Origin: Hirudo medicinalis
Taxonomy: Eukaryota > Annelida > Clitellata > Hirudinida > Hirudinidae
NCBI GenBank assembly: GCA_011800805.1
Contig: MPNW01000127.1
Coordinates: 1-64,000, forward strand
Direction of reading: 5' to 3'
DNA length: 64,000 bases
The notes below the pieces were generated by a model, which saw only the letters and a list, made by a program, of their open reading frames with translations, was not told the DNA's origin and did not search any database. This document shows, piece after piece, positions 26,784 to 39,049 of the stretch (position 1 is the first letter of the stretch; each line of letters begins with the position of its first letter). Made by a program: the position numbers and the translations under genes.

Positions 26784-27825
26784 GCAAGAACCATACAAGA
26801 AACCTAGAAAAGATTCCAGGGCAACCTCAGCGATGTCAAAAGATTGCACTACTTGGAACTGCTGGGATTTTAAGAAAAATACTTGGCTGAATCAACTTGA
26901 TCCCTGGCAGGGATCCAGATCCAACCAGTTTCGAACACTTTTACAGTGACGTAACATAATAATAATAATAGCAATAATAATAATAATAATAATAAAATAA
27001 TAAAATAATATTAATAATAATAATGGAATTATATTATTAATAATGAAAATAACATAATAAACTCTTCGTTCGAATTTCTTGAGATTCAAATAGATTCACC
27101 TGGAGTTTAACACAGCGTCTTGCCATTAATGAAACAGCATGTATTCAACTTTTATTAATATTAATAACAATGGCTTCTTTGAGTCCATATTTTAAAAACG
27201 AGTTCAAATCGTGTCCAAAAAGGTGTCGAAAATATTCACTCGAAGTATGTTCAGCTATGTAGACTGTTGCCTCCATGTCAGTGGGTAACACGTTTTAGCC
27301 TATTCTTAGTCTCCTTTTCTCATGTCGCTCCAGAAGTATAGATCAGATTCCCTTGTGCAGAGGATCCATAAAATATTCGATGTCCTCTAGAATGTTTTTA
27401 CATACCTTTAGAACATTTGAGTCAAAAGTTGAATCTTAAATCTTGAAGTTGTCTTCAATTGCTGGTTAGGCGTAAAATAACAAGTAACGTGTAATAGGTA
27501 CCAAATAACTAAAGTATTATTATTTAAAATCATGTATTTATGATATTAATTAATAGCAATTAGTTTTATAGCAACCTGTTTTATGTAATGCAATGTCAGT
27601 GCAATATTACATTTATTAAAAAAAAACTAAAAACTAAGCGAATTAAAGAATTGATGATAATAAAAATATAAGTCATAAAGCAGTTTTAAAACACGTCCCA
27701 TTATTATGTAATGCTTAAGTCGACAACGACTTGAATATTTTTAAGTTAATTGTTATTTTCTATTGTATTGCGATTGTAATTTTTATATTATTTATTATTT
27801 TTTTATTGTATTGTATTGTATTGTA

Positions 27826-28022
27826 TTTTTTGTGAGTATTTATCCGATCTTTTGAGTGACCTATGTATATGTGAAGGCACTTTCCAATCGTTCTACCATT
27901 TATATAGAGACCCTACCCGAGGGCGCTCTCTGGCGGTGCAGACTTGGTGCAGAACACGACACATTAGGACTGTAGCCATTACGACCGCATGCCGGAACGC
28001 ATCCCATTCGGCCAACCTACAT
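27826..28022 (+). repeat. Dispersed repeat family R1, copy 2 (fullest unit)
   Basis: GC-richer than its surroundings. Carries TTTATCCGATCTTTTGAGTG, TTCTACCATTTATATAGAG, ATTACGACCGCATGC and GGAACGCATCCCATTCGGCC, in the order shared with the copies at 8690 and 60960. The opening block also occurs at 811-836 in KIF17. No open frame or terminal repeat identifies the class; a SINE or short non-autonomous DNA element are both possible. Confidence 0.7.
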
Positions 28023-29924
28023 AATTACAATTAAAACAGCAAACATTTCTTTTCTGAGAGGATTGTCTAAAACGTGGGCCTCTTTGTTAGGTAAATTAAT
28101 ATTTTCCGGAACTTCATCGATATTCAAACTCGAAATAACGAATTGAGCAAATTTCCAAATCAAACAATAATCTGATGGGTGAAATTAAACTTTTTGATTT
28201 GATCCGTTTTAATAATGTTTTCTTTTAAGTGGATGGCTTGGTTTGACCTTTCAGTGTAATATTGTTATTATATTATTATATTGCTATTGTTTACCACATA
28301 TTAACTATTATTAACGTATTTAAATTATGTTGTGACATTCAATTAAATGATGTTATTGCTTCTTTGAAGAATTTAGTTTCATAGTAAACGATACATTATT
28401 GAGAGATTTAAGTTTTTAAGTAACAAAAACTTTTAATCAGCTTTGAAACTTATTTTGGTTCTCGAATGAATTTATGACATTCATCGCAAGCAAACAGGTT
28501 TAACCACCATGCCTGTTATTCATTCTAAGCCATAACAATATTGGGCATGAATTGCAGCAACTCGTGTCCACTGAAACCAAATACTTTTGCAATGGTATTT
28601 TTTTTAACCATCTACTTGGAGCAATACCACTACCCAATGAAGCAATATTAAAATCAGTAATTAAACTGCAGACATTAAATGAAAGTTCATGTAATAAAAA
28701 TTATAGCAATGCTATTGTCATTGGTGACAACTGGTGTCAAGTACACTCCCTCACCTTTTACGTGTGAGTCACAGCAGGCTTGGAATGCCGAGTAATCTAC
28801 CGCGTTTACCTCAAAGAAAACCAGTGAAGCATAGGAAAAGGGTGGGGCTGAACAATGGATGATCAGGATTTAATAAAGCAATTTGAAGGCTCACAAGCAG
28901 TAAACAATTTTCAGAGTCTACTGGTTCAGAATCAAGTTTGAGTGAGTTTAATGTTGTCAGCTCTCAAGTGCTTCAAGAATAACGTAGCTGTTGCTTTAAT
29001 TTGTCTGCAGGTATAATTATTTTGCATTATTGTGCAAACAGAGTATTTCTAGCAGGAATTATTTATATATTTTTTATTTAATGCTTCTTATCTTATGCAA
29101 ATCTTAAAACTTTCCGTGCCTAAAAATTCATAATTGCGATATCTTTGGTGATCTTCGGGGACAAACATACTATATGTTATCGTTAATTATTATTCAAATT
29201 TATTGTAAATCAATTAATTAATGTTTATTATACATAATTCAAATTTGAATGTTATTATATTTACCAGTTATTAGTAAATTTTTGATATTTCATGTAATAG
29301 AAAGACTTCCAATCGATTTCCAAATACAAATCATTTGAATCTCCTCCTTTTATAATAATAAATTTATTTATGCTTCAAGTTAATGTTGAACAAATTCAAA
29401 CATTCAGACTTTCATCGGAAGCTTTCTTTGTCTTCTTTCTTATTTCCATACAACTGACATTTGCGACTTTTGAATGCTAAATTCGTTTTAATTGCAATCC
29501 GTGCATGTTTAATGTGATTTTAATGTATTTCGTTTCGGCATTCGAGTTAGCTCAGAGGTTTGCGTTCCTATATGAGAAAACAAAGAAATGGTCGCCCTAT
29601 TGATTACGCAAATTTGACAAGTACGAATGGTCAAAAAACGTCTCTGATGGTATTCATATGGCGTTGAAAAAAATTGTTCTTTCATGAACGATTTCTTTGC
29701 AAATATTTTTTATATTTCAAAGCAAACGCTTTATATTTTTATTCACTTCGATTTAAAACAATAGAATTTTAAATTAATTTGACAGCCTTTCGTTTCAATT
29801 AATTTTATTTGTAAATTTTAATTTGGTCATAAAATTCAGTAGGAAATTATTGGAATACTCAAACGGACATTTAGTGTTTCATTTAATTAAATTCATTTGT
29901 TTCTCAGCAGATACAAATTTAAAG

Positions 29925-30973
29925 ATGCATCATCGATCGTTCATTTTGGCGGGAATCTTTCTCGGTTTGTTTGGCGCGGTTATTTCATTTTTTTACAAGT
30001 TAAAATAAACATTTACTGATTTAATTTATCAATTCAAATGTTAATTAATTATGTAACATTTTAAAAAATATAAAAATTAATGCTTATTTATTAAGGCTTA
30101 GTTATTCGTCTGATCAACCATTTGAATTTACAGAATTTCATATTTAAATCGACATAAAATATAAAAAATTGTAGATAGGAAATTTATTAAATAATGATTT
30201 ATGTATATTAATCATTTTATTAATAAATTGAATACAGGAGGAGTTTTGGTAGCTATTAATGCTATGACTGCAACCACAGTAGCACCTGGTATGACAATGG
30301 CAGCAACTACAGCTGCCCGTGCTCCTGTCACTATGGCTGGTGCTGCTGATCTCCACGTAAGCCTTATGTGTAATATTAGTTATTAGGATAACTATGTTAT
30401 TATAATTAAGTATAATATTAATACTTATAATTAACTACAATATAAAGTGTAATATAATTAATAATACTACTACTACTACATATACTCCGATTACTTACCT
30501 TACAGCTACTTTTAAAATAAATAAAGATTTAATAACGGTTAATTTTAGACACAAACTAACTTTTAAATCAGTAACTTTACAGAACTTACTAATTGAAGCC
30601 AAAATTATAAATTATTATTATTTATTAAGTGCGATGAATGGTCGTGCAATTGTATTAACACAGAATTTCAGTTGTAAATCATTAATACCAGTGCGTAAAT
30701 ATTACATGGAGTAAATACTTTCGTTGTACGATAGGTAGATTTTTTTTGTAGGTTTTTTTGGTTAAGTAAATTAAGCTTTGTTTTGAAATTGCACATTTGG
30801 AAGTTTTTTTATTAATTGAATTTCTTTATTGTTTTTTAAATAAAATAAATACATTCTGAATAAATTATGAATAAATTATAATTATTAAATAAATTATGAT
30901 GAAGTATTAAATTCATTTCCAGTTGTCCATTTTCTCCTTGGCTTGTGTCTTCATGAGTTACCTCCTGCACTGA
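29925..30973 (+). CDS. Small mucin-like protein, member 4, 69 aa
   Basis: Exons: 29925-29964 (MHHRSFILAGIFL), 30238-30356, 30923-30973; phases 1 then 0 exactly as in members 1-3. Exon 2 encodes GGVLVAINAMTATTVAPGM and a further Ala/Thr/Met-rich stretch ending AGAADLH. Exon 3 encodes LSIFSLACVFMSYLLH, a hydrophobic tail without a following charged segment. The small residues before the tail would suit a GPI attachment site. The first exon is 40 bases, the same length as in member 1. The antisense frame is a shadow. Confidence 0.66.
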
Positions 30974-30979
30974 GTTCCT

Positions 30980-32460
30980 TCCAAAAACAATTATTACATA
31001 CATTAGATACATGTAATTGTGGTTTTTTTGAATTGGTTGCTTAATTAAGATAATGTGTTAACGCATTTTTTTATGTTAAGTGATTTTTTTGTTATATTTA
31101 TTGATTTGTTTTTGATAATTAAAAAAAGAAAAAAATTGAATAGAGTTGCACTCGTCTCTTAAACGATTTGATTTGCATGTTATTTAGTAATTTACAATCA
31201 TTTCTTCATTTAACCCATTTAACCCGACAAAACATTTTTTAAAAATGATTTTTGTTGAAGGAGTGAATTGATAGAATTTATTTCAATTTAATGTGATCCT
31301 CCTTATTTAAAAATAATTCACCAGATGGTCATCAGATGGACTCAGCTCACTTTAACCTTCTGAATATATCAGCACAGTGTTGAATAGTGAATCTTGTAAT
31401 TTTTGCAGTCTGTCTCAAACTAGATCTATTATCAATTACTGATGCTGCTGCTTCTAACATTACTGCTTACCAAACATCTTTCAGTAGTTCTTTTGTAATT
31501 TCTCATGCTAAGGGTTAAAATAAATTACAAATTTAAAATAAAAATAGCTAATTTACAAAATTAATTTTCAAATAAAAATATTTTTATGCAAATAAGCCAT
31601 TGTGTAATCAATTTACTGAAAAAAAAGCTCAAGATTTGATATAAAATTGAACAGGCCGTATCTCACCAATATTTTGTATTTCCTCATGAAGCCATTGTCC
31701 ATGGTGTTAAAAAAGAAAATTTGTTGAGATACTTTAGCGGGATTTACTGAGTTTATTACTGAGTCACTGAGTGATCTGACATATGTATAATTTATAAACA
31801 AATAACATAAAAAAACGACTAAAATTCACCGGATAAAGTTATAACGATAAAATATATTTATTGATATTGCATATATTTTGCAGAAATTTAACTAAGTTTT
31901 ATATCTAAGATTTTATTTTTATTAATATTTTCAATAATATGATTTAATAATTTAATACTTATTTAATAATTTAATATTTGAGGTAGTTATATCTTTTCCA
32001 TACTTGAATTTTCTCGGCAGATAACATCAAGCCACTATTAAATTTATTTATTTTATAATTTAAAAGTTTGTTTGGTTCTGAAAATTAAAGAATTTTTCTG
32101 TCATTACGATGACCGCTAGTTTTCCATTTTTTCAAAGTTTGTATCTTTATTCAATGAAATTAATATCTTACCATAACTAATAGGCTTCTACTCGTCATAG
32201 CAATAATTACGATAATGGTATAAATATGACGCGTAGTACAAAAATTAAGATTACAAAGCTTGAGTGTCGCTGTAGCAGGCGCTTTACCCCATTTTACCTG
32301 AACGTTACTCAGTGGCGATTTTATGATTTGGTCATGAAGCAATGGAATTTAAAAGAACAGCAACAATTAAATCGGATCAGGCCAGATTCAGAAATATTTG
32401 GATTATGAACTGTTTCATTGTTGTCATTGTTAGTTGAGAACAATAAGTTATTAAACTTAA
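30980..32460. other. Gene-poor AT-rich interval
   Basis: About 1.5 kb with no supported gene, repeat array or RNA signal. Confidence 0.5.
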
Positions 32461-32510
32461 TTCTATAAATATGAGATTTTCTACTGTCACTTGGCTGCTT
32501 ACAGAGGAGA

Positions 32511-32713
32511 ATGGTAAGTGCAATGTCACATAGATCTTAACAATTTGAGGTTTAATAAATGTATTTAAATGAATAAATGAATAATATATTAATTGATAAA
32601 TTCAAATTTCTTTTTCCCAGAAATTCGGAGCAACACCATTTCTACTAGTTGCTTTTGTCCATCTATCGACACCAACTAAAGCCTGCCTATTTGCCTACTG
32701 GCAACCATCTTAA
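32511..32713 (+). CDS. Possible 31-residue hydrophobic peptide split after its ATG
   Basis: The ATG at 32511-32513 directly precedes a good donor (GTAAGTG). The acceptor at 32619-32620 follows a pyrimidine run, and the joined frame reads MKFGATPFLLVAFVHLSTPT with ten more residues to a TAA at 32711-32713. It looks like a lone signal peptide. A TATA-like CTATAAAT lies at 32463-32470. It could instead be the end of a longer transcript or a decayed relative of the small mucin-like genes. Confidence 0.25.
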
Positions 32714-32980
32714 ATTCACCTTCATTCAATCTTAAGCATTTGTTAGCCGTTATTTTTAAATTCTTCGTATTAATTTTTTTGACAATGACAATTTCTATTT
32801 GACGTAAATGTCCAATTTAAATTATCACTGCAAGCATGCATTATTTGCGATGTCCGAATAACATGAATCTCGTAATGTAATTAATAATGGCGAATAAAAT
32901 TAAAGTCTCATCTTTTCCTACTATTATTATTTTTCCTACTACTACTATTATTGTTGATATTACTATTGTTATTATTATTA

Positions 32981-33480
32981 TTTTTTTTTTTTTTTTTTAA
33001 TTAGGTTGATTCACATTGCACAACCTTAGCTGGAAAAACTAAGTATTTGAAGGCTAGCTTGGCAACAAGGCCAAGTGATGGTGCACATTTTCGCCACCAT
33101 TCCAATGGACACAAATCTTTGTCAATTTCTGGCTCTGCTCTGTAATTTGCTAAAGCTTTTCTCAGCTGCTGACACATCACAGAAACCCATCCTTGTCTTC
33201 GACAGGTGCCAAGGAAATCCTAGATCCCACAAGCATGATTAGATACCGTCCGCATACCATATCTTATGTCCGGGCGGGCTAACCCTTACGCAATACCTGC
33301 ATCATCCCCAAGAGAAGATTCATTCAAGTTTTATCAAAAAAAGTTGCTGATATCTTTGATCCTCCCAGAGTAATGATGGGTATCGAACTCCGAACATCAA
33401 ACCTCTTCCGGTGGCCATTCCCAAAGTCTCCGATTTTGGAAACGTTTTAGCACTACATATAAGAGACTGTGCTTCGAAAT
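32981..33480 (-). mobile_element. Probable tRNA-derived SINE
   Basis: On the minus strand a pol III B-box-like GTTCGATACCC (33388-33378) lies near the 5' end. The element runs about 400 bases of locally GC-richer sequence and ends in an A18 tail (T run 32981-32998 on the plus strand) followed by an AAT-type tract. That order of tRNA-like head, body and poly-A tail is that of a SINE. The A box is degenerate and I could not define target duplications. Confidence 0.5.
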
Positions 33481-34245
33481 TGACTTACCTGTGCTATTTA
33501 TGGCCATATATATGTTTATAAGCGCAATATAGCACGTTCGTTTTTTACAGAATAATAATGGCAGGAAACCAAAGAAATAGCAAGATATAAAAACAAAGAG
33601 TTGTAAAACATAAAATAGATGTAAATATATTATAAATTAATAAAATAATTTATTTAATATGTTTAAAAATTTAACGTTAATCTCGCGTTATTTATTTAAA
33701 CTGCAAAAAAATGTGTTAATCGCTCGCGTTAACGCAGATTAATTTGCAGCCCTAATAACTATAATTATAACAATAATGTTATTATTAATGTTGCTATATG
33801 TAATTAATAATATTAATAATATTAATATTAATGATTAATGATTTCTTTAACAATTAATCGTACGATAACTAACGACTAATTAATAGTTTAAAAAGATTAA
33901 ATTGTTAACAAAATGACAATCAAATTTTTTTACTAAGCCAGGAAAAACTAATAATTTTTTTTAAATTTAGAGAAATTTTATTCAACAAAATACCTTAAAA
34001 GCAAACATTAAAGCCACAAAAAAACTAAAATAAAATAACTCAATGGTCAGCCTTAAGGAAGCACACGCTTCCGCTATCAGACTGACCCTCATTAACAAGT
34101 TTCTATTAGGCACATCCAACAAAAAAAAACAATAACAAATGAACACATTAAAGAATACCGTGCAATATGTACAATTTACAAGATTTTTTTAAATAATAGA
34201 TAACAAATATTGAAGGGGCAGGATTGTAATTAATTTACTGTTATT

Positions 34246-34485
34246 TTATTTTATTTTATTTTTGATTAGTGATTCTCTTACCAATACTGGAAAAATGCTG
34301 ATTAAATTTATTAGCAACTTATCATCACATGATGTAAGCAACTGATCATTATCATCAAAAAATGATAAGGTATTATCTGTAGAACCTGCCTTACGATCTA
34401 TTAAAGACTTTATTAAATTCCATGTTTTATGCAAACTACATTTATTATTTATATTATATTTACTGTTATTGTTCGGTTCGCTCAT
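34246..34485 (-). mobile_element. LINE fragment, endonuclease to reverse-transcriptase linker
   Basis: The minus-strand frame carries CSLHKTWNLIKSLIDRK and LSFFDDNDQLLTSCDDKLL, the typical linker just before the reverse-transcriptase domain in CR1/Jockey-like ORF2 proteins. Only this short piece is left. Confidence 0.55.
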
Positions 34486-34499
34486 TCATTCCACAGATT

Positions 34500-34760
34500 T
34501 CGATCAATCTTTTAAGCGGACTAACTTCTTCTCACCGTCAGGAGTTAAAGATGCATGCGGTTTATTCACAATATAACCTGATGTATTGAATAGTCTCTCA
34601 CATGGTACCTATGTGGCTGGAATGCATGATGCCGTACTAAAGATGTCAAATTCGGAAAACGACAGACTTTAACTTTCCACCAAAGTAGAAGATCTTGTGA
34701 CTCCGGAATTTTTGGGTCTTCTCGGTACTTCTGCAATTCACTGTCAACAATGGCATCCAC
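34500..34760 (-). mobile_element. hAT transposase C-terminal (dimerisation) relic
   Basis: The minus strand reads ELQKYREDPKIPESQDLLLW and WKVKVCRFPNL; after a frame change at about 34610 it continues CERLFNTSGYIVNKPHASL. That is the hAT C-terminal domain in the right order. It ends at a stop near 34503. It is inactive because of the frame change and missing catalytic part. Confidence 0.78.
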
Positions 34761-34769
34761 TCATGTAGT

Positions 34770-35880
34770 CTTCAGACTCAGATTCTGAATCATTACAAGT
34801 CAGCATCAGTCGTGGTTTCTTTTATGGTGGCTCTGGCTCTGCACTTTGACTGTTATCCTCCCCATCGGTCTGCTTGTTATAATTCTGTTCAACTGCACAA
34901 CGAATAAACTTTAAACATCCTCTCTCGACTCTTTATTTAAAATTCACTCGTAATTGCAATTGCACTGGCTCTGTTGACATTCATTTTCAATTCAAGGCTT
35001 TTCTCTTGAAATATTCTAGCAATAAAGCTGTCTATGTTTTGTCTGGTGGGCTACATGCATTCATCATTCTGAAGTGCTACATGTGTCACCTGTTGAAGAC
35101 CAGAATCATTAACGATGGATATTTGACAATCCAATGGGCAATACTGTTTGTAACATCAGTTTAGAGATTGGCACTAACTAGCTTTTTACGACGCAATCCA
35201 AATTGGCTTAATGATGTTTGTTTCGAGTTTTCTGTCTGTCCACCAACACTCTTCGACAACAACGTGTTATATTTCGTATGCTGTAGATGATATGTTGTCA
35301 ATGTAATCGAGCTTCAAAAGACGAAGACTTTCTGATAGTGAAAAGAGTATACCTTCCCACCATCAATAACTTTATTATTATTGTCAATATAATACACTTT
35401 AAAACCAAAATGGACTCGCAATTTACCATTATCTGGTTTATAACCTTTGATTTGGAATTGGCCATTTTTTTGACAGTACAAAATAATAACGAATTAAAAT
35501 TTCCGGTGCAACTCAATATCGACATTACTTCAGAAAGTAATAGAAGAATTTAATCGAAATTTAATCGCCGTGGGATAAATTAATCGTTAAAAATTCTTAA
35601 GCGGAAGATTAATAGAAGATTAAATAAAAGGTTTTATTTAAAGGATTTATTTAAATTAATTATAAAAATTAAGGTGAAAAATGATTACGAGGACATCGCT
35701 CTCGAAGGTTTGAAGTTCACCATCAAGTGGGTCGGGGTATTCGAAGCACCGGTGAATGATAAAGTTTACGCTAGTTGCTTTTAGTAACTAATTACACAAT
35801 TATAATTTGAAAAGACAATAATTAAGATATTAAAAGAGTGCAGAATTTTGATTCCATTCAGTTGAGATGGTTAATTCTAC
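34770..35880. other. Gene-poor interval, probable decayed hAT upstream part and one exon-like stretch
   Basis: 34770-35280 may be the eroded upstream part of the hAT relic. At 35674-35784 an exon-like frame (preceded by TTAAG, ending TAG) reads VKNDYEDIALEGLKFTIKWV and FEAPVNDKVYASCF; it is GC-richer than its flanks and its origin is unknown. Confidence 0.35.
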
Positions 35881-35889
35881 TCTATTATT

Positions 35890-36900
35890 ATTATTCAACA
35901 AACTGAAGGGTCTTAAGACCACTAATACAAGCCTGTAAAATTTACATATAAAAGAGAACACAAGCCGCTCCGAATGGCAAGGATAATCAAGTATATGTTA
36001 AGTAACTATTAAAGTCAAAGTCGCGTATTAACGCATTAAAGCGAGAAACAGTATTTGAGTTAATTATTTCATTTGGCAGTGCATTCCATGGTTTAACAAT
36101 CCCAATGCAGAAAGAATATTTGGCAATGTCTGTCGAAAATTTATTGCATCGAAGTTTGAAATTATGCCGTCTAGTGCTGGCTAGGAGATACCTCAGGGGG
36201 GAGTCCGCAAAGCCATTTAGTAATTTGAAGCAGAATGTTAAGTCAGCCAGGAGGCGACGTTTCTCCAGGGTCACAAGTTTGAGAAGTCTTAGTCTTTCCT
36301 TGTAGAAATTGGCAACAGAATGTATTGATTTAGTGAATCTTTTTTGGATTTTTTCAATTCTATCAATTGGGTATTTGTGTCGAAGATTCCATACTGGTAA
36401 ACTATATTCAAGAATTTGCACGTGAGTGCAGAAGTCAAGTTTTAAGACATCCTGGTCTCTTGAAGAGAAAGATGCCCTGATCATCCATGAGACTGCTGCA
36501 GCTTTATGAGTAATGGCATCAATGTGGGTTGCAAACTTTAAGCCGGGGTCCATCATGATCCTGCTGGAGAGTCTGACCTCTGATGGGGTACTCATGACAC
36601 TCAGGATCATTTATTTTCTTTCTGCGACCCGCTGTAGAGAAAATCTCACATTTCTCTGGTGCGAGCTGCTTCCACTGAGCCACCTTGTCGAGAGCAGACT
36701 TCAGTTGGGTTTTGGACGAAGTTGGGAAGCAATAGAGCTTAACATCATCAGCAAATAGTTGCAAACAATACCAGTATCCTTGAATATGTTAGGAAGATCA
36801 TTCTATCATTGATGTACAATGAAAAGATTGTGGGGCCAAGCACACCGCTGGATACAGGAGCGATATTTGATGAAATTCCATCTACATTAACATCTGCCAT
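35890..36900 (-). mobile_element. CR1/Jockey-like LINE relic, reverse transcriptase C-terminal half
   Basis: On the minus strand the order is SGVLGPTIFSLYIND (RT motif B, about 36850-36805), LFADDVKLY (catalytic motif C) and APEKCEIFS. After a shift a long frame (36610-35987) runs from the RT thumb to KPWNALPNEIINSNTV and a stop. An AAT-type tail follows at about 35880-35900. The frame changes and loss of the 5' half make it inactive. Its end resembles the fragment at 7320-7784, so both may be one family. Confidence 0.85.
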
Positions 36901-36904
36901 TCAC

Positions 36905-37750
36905 AAATCCAAAAAGTTGATTCCTGTTTATTAATTTAAGTTGCATTAGATGTTACATAAGCAATTTGTTAATAATCCACTCCATTGCGATGGACCTGTT
37001 TAATTGTTAATTGTTTACATCTTAAAATAAGTAAGCAATCCAAAATAGTAAAGCGATTGAATTTTATTCAATCCTCTTTAATGTTTCTTCAGACCCACAG
37101 ATGTTCCATTCATTGAAAATTAAGATTCCAAGGTTGATAACCATACAATCGAAGTCTAACCTGTTTTTGAAAAACTGACAAAATGGGAAAAACAGAAAAG
37201 ACAAAAAGAAATGACAAACTTAAACTATAAATTATGACTATATAGTAATACTACCTGTATTCAGAAGGTGAGATTGATTTGAATTAAGGTTATAGTGATA
37301 AATTTTAATTTTTAAGCTGAAATGATTTCTGGTCCAATTGTTGATGTATAGCATAGATTTACATCAAATCCATGAATATAAAAATCTACTCATTCTTTTA
37401 TCTGACAATTCGCGTTTTTCTAATTACTGTTGCAACGATGATCCTAAGTTTTACTTGTGTTGAGATTAACTGGCTGCATGCGGAATATTAGGTGAAAAAG
37501 TTCTCTGAACTTCTGAAGGGATGGTTCATTACCTAGACAAAGGGTGATTGGTTATTAATAATAAGAAATAATAATAACAACAACAATAATAGTAAGGGTG
37601 ATTGGCTTACCTGTGAAAAGACGCTTAATTTAACAACAATGTCTTGTCCTCTTGGGTCTTGAGGATTATGAATTAATTGTACAAATTATTTAGTAATTAT
37701 CCTAATGCATAATGATAAATTAGCTTAATTGAATTGATGACAATCTACTT
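36905..37750. other. AT-rich interval, no gene seen
   Basis: No supported frame; an upstream exon of the cysteine-module locus could be hidden here but I cannot point to one. Confidence 0.45.
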
Positions 37751-37758
37751 ACCATCAG

Positions 37759-39043
37759 AACGCTGTATCAACGGTGACCGTCGGTAGTTCTACCACCCTT
37801 CGGACAGAAACACTTTATGCGAACAAGTCAATAAAAATAGATCTGTCTGCCACCTGTCTCCATATAAAGATCTACGCTGTGCTTCGTGTGCTGGCAAACG
37901 GAAATATGGAGGTAAAAGCTTTTAATAAAATATAATGAAATGACACTCCAAGTGACGATGACGATAATACTATTAATCTCTCCATTGGTATCATTGATTA
38001 ATAAAGTATAAAATGCTACTGATGACAATGTCAAGAAGTACTCCCTAGCTTTGAGAGCCATGTAATTATTAAGTGTTTTCGAATAATTTAATGACATTAA
38101 CTCTGGTTTTAGATGATAATCTACTTCCAAACCAAATATACAAAAGTTTATTCTTTTAAATTCAATATAATTTAATGAAGTCACAAGTGAATGCTCCAAT
38201 GCTCGAGCCGAGGGAATGCTACAGCAATTACAACAGCAACCACCTGCTGTAAAACCTGCAAGGCTCTCGACCAGAACCCATCACATGCGACCTGTCTTTA
38301 CGGAGACAAAGATGATTGTTGTGATGTTGTGATTTGAGGTGATGGTTGCTCGGACATAATACCTGGAGTGTGTAACCTCAACTCGAGGTTCTGCCGTCAA
38401 ACATGCGCTGCTTATTTATCATCAACAAATAGAACCTCTTCATTTCCGATTACGTTTTCAACATTACATTTCCTCTCGTGGCATTTCATAATCATTCCTG
38501 ATGCAATCAAAAGCTTTAAATTGTTTTTATATTCTTGTAGAAGAATATGGAAAGGCATTGGAATACATCTATGTCTGGGGCAGGGTTATATATTTAAACT
38601 GTACGCAGTTGGTTAAGCATGACTCCTTCCTTTGTCATTATGATGAAGTCCAGAGGTACTGCTGTGACTCTTGTGGATCTGTCGAGCTGGTCAAGGGTAA
38701 ATGCAAACACCTTTTCACTGATGTATTTTTTCTCAGTCGTTAAATAAAATTTGACAAATTTTTATAAATCACTCAAAACCTGGTTTATTAAGGACTTTTA
38801 TAATTGGTTTGGTAGAAAAAATGATAAAGACTTGAATGATGAAACTCTGATAAGCTATTCATGAGATAAATTCGATAAAATTTCCAATGTTATCAGATTA
38901 CTGCATCAACGGTGATTACAAGGGTTCGTTGACCTACCGTTCTAAGAAATTCAGTTGCAGAGAACTGGTGAAATACAATCCCAGTATGTGCGAGGATAAA
39001 GACTTAAAGAATCAATGCTGTCAATCGTGTGGTAACTTTACCT
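37759..39043 (+). pseudogene. Array of four six-cysteine modules (secreted protein, possibly decayed)
   Basis: Four exon-like blocks share the pattern C-x2-GD ... C-x6-9-C-x5-8-C(C)-x2-C. A 37759-37911 (CINGDRR, TAG at 37785-37787, then SVCHLSPYKDLRCASCAG). B from 38213 (TTCCKTC, TCLYGDKDDCCDVV, TGA at 38335-38337, then CNLNSRFCRQTC). C from about 38538 to the donor at 38697 (NCTQLVKHDSFLCHYDEVQ then CCDSCG). D 38909-39043 (YCINGDYKGSLTYRSKKFSC then CCQSCGNFT and stop TGA). A joins B and C joins D in matching phase. The pattern resembles cysteine-rich tails of ADAMTS/astacin-type secreted proteases and PLAC or ShKT modules, but I cannot assign it. Stops in A and B suggest a broken gene, or that only C-D is live. 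No protease domain or signal peptide was found. Confidence 0.5.
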
Positions 39044-39049
39044 GAATTG

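Larger units (their letters stand above)
26406..29920. other. Gene-poor interval rich in AAT repeats
   Basis: Contains AAT microsatellites at 26743-26780 and 26957-27025, repeat family R1 copy 2 (27826-28022), and a tRNA-D-arm-like sequence at 29547-29560. No supported gene. Confidence 0.5.

Noticed and set aside
29547..29560. tRNA gene suggested by TTAGCTCAGAGGTT
   Set aside because: No acceptor stem, anticodon arm or T arm can be built around it; at most a SINE or pseudogene scrap.
37828..38199. 123-codon minus-strand frame
   Set aside because: No family similarity, overlaps cysteine module A on the plus strand, hydrophobic AT-driven composition.
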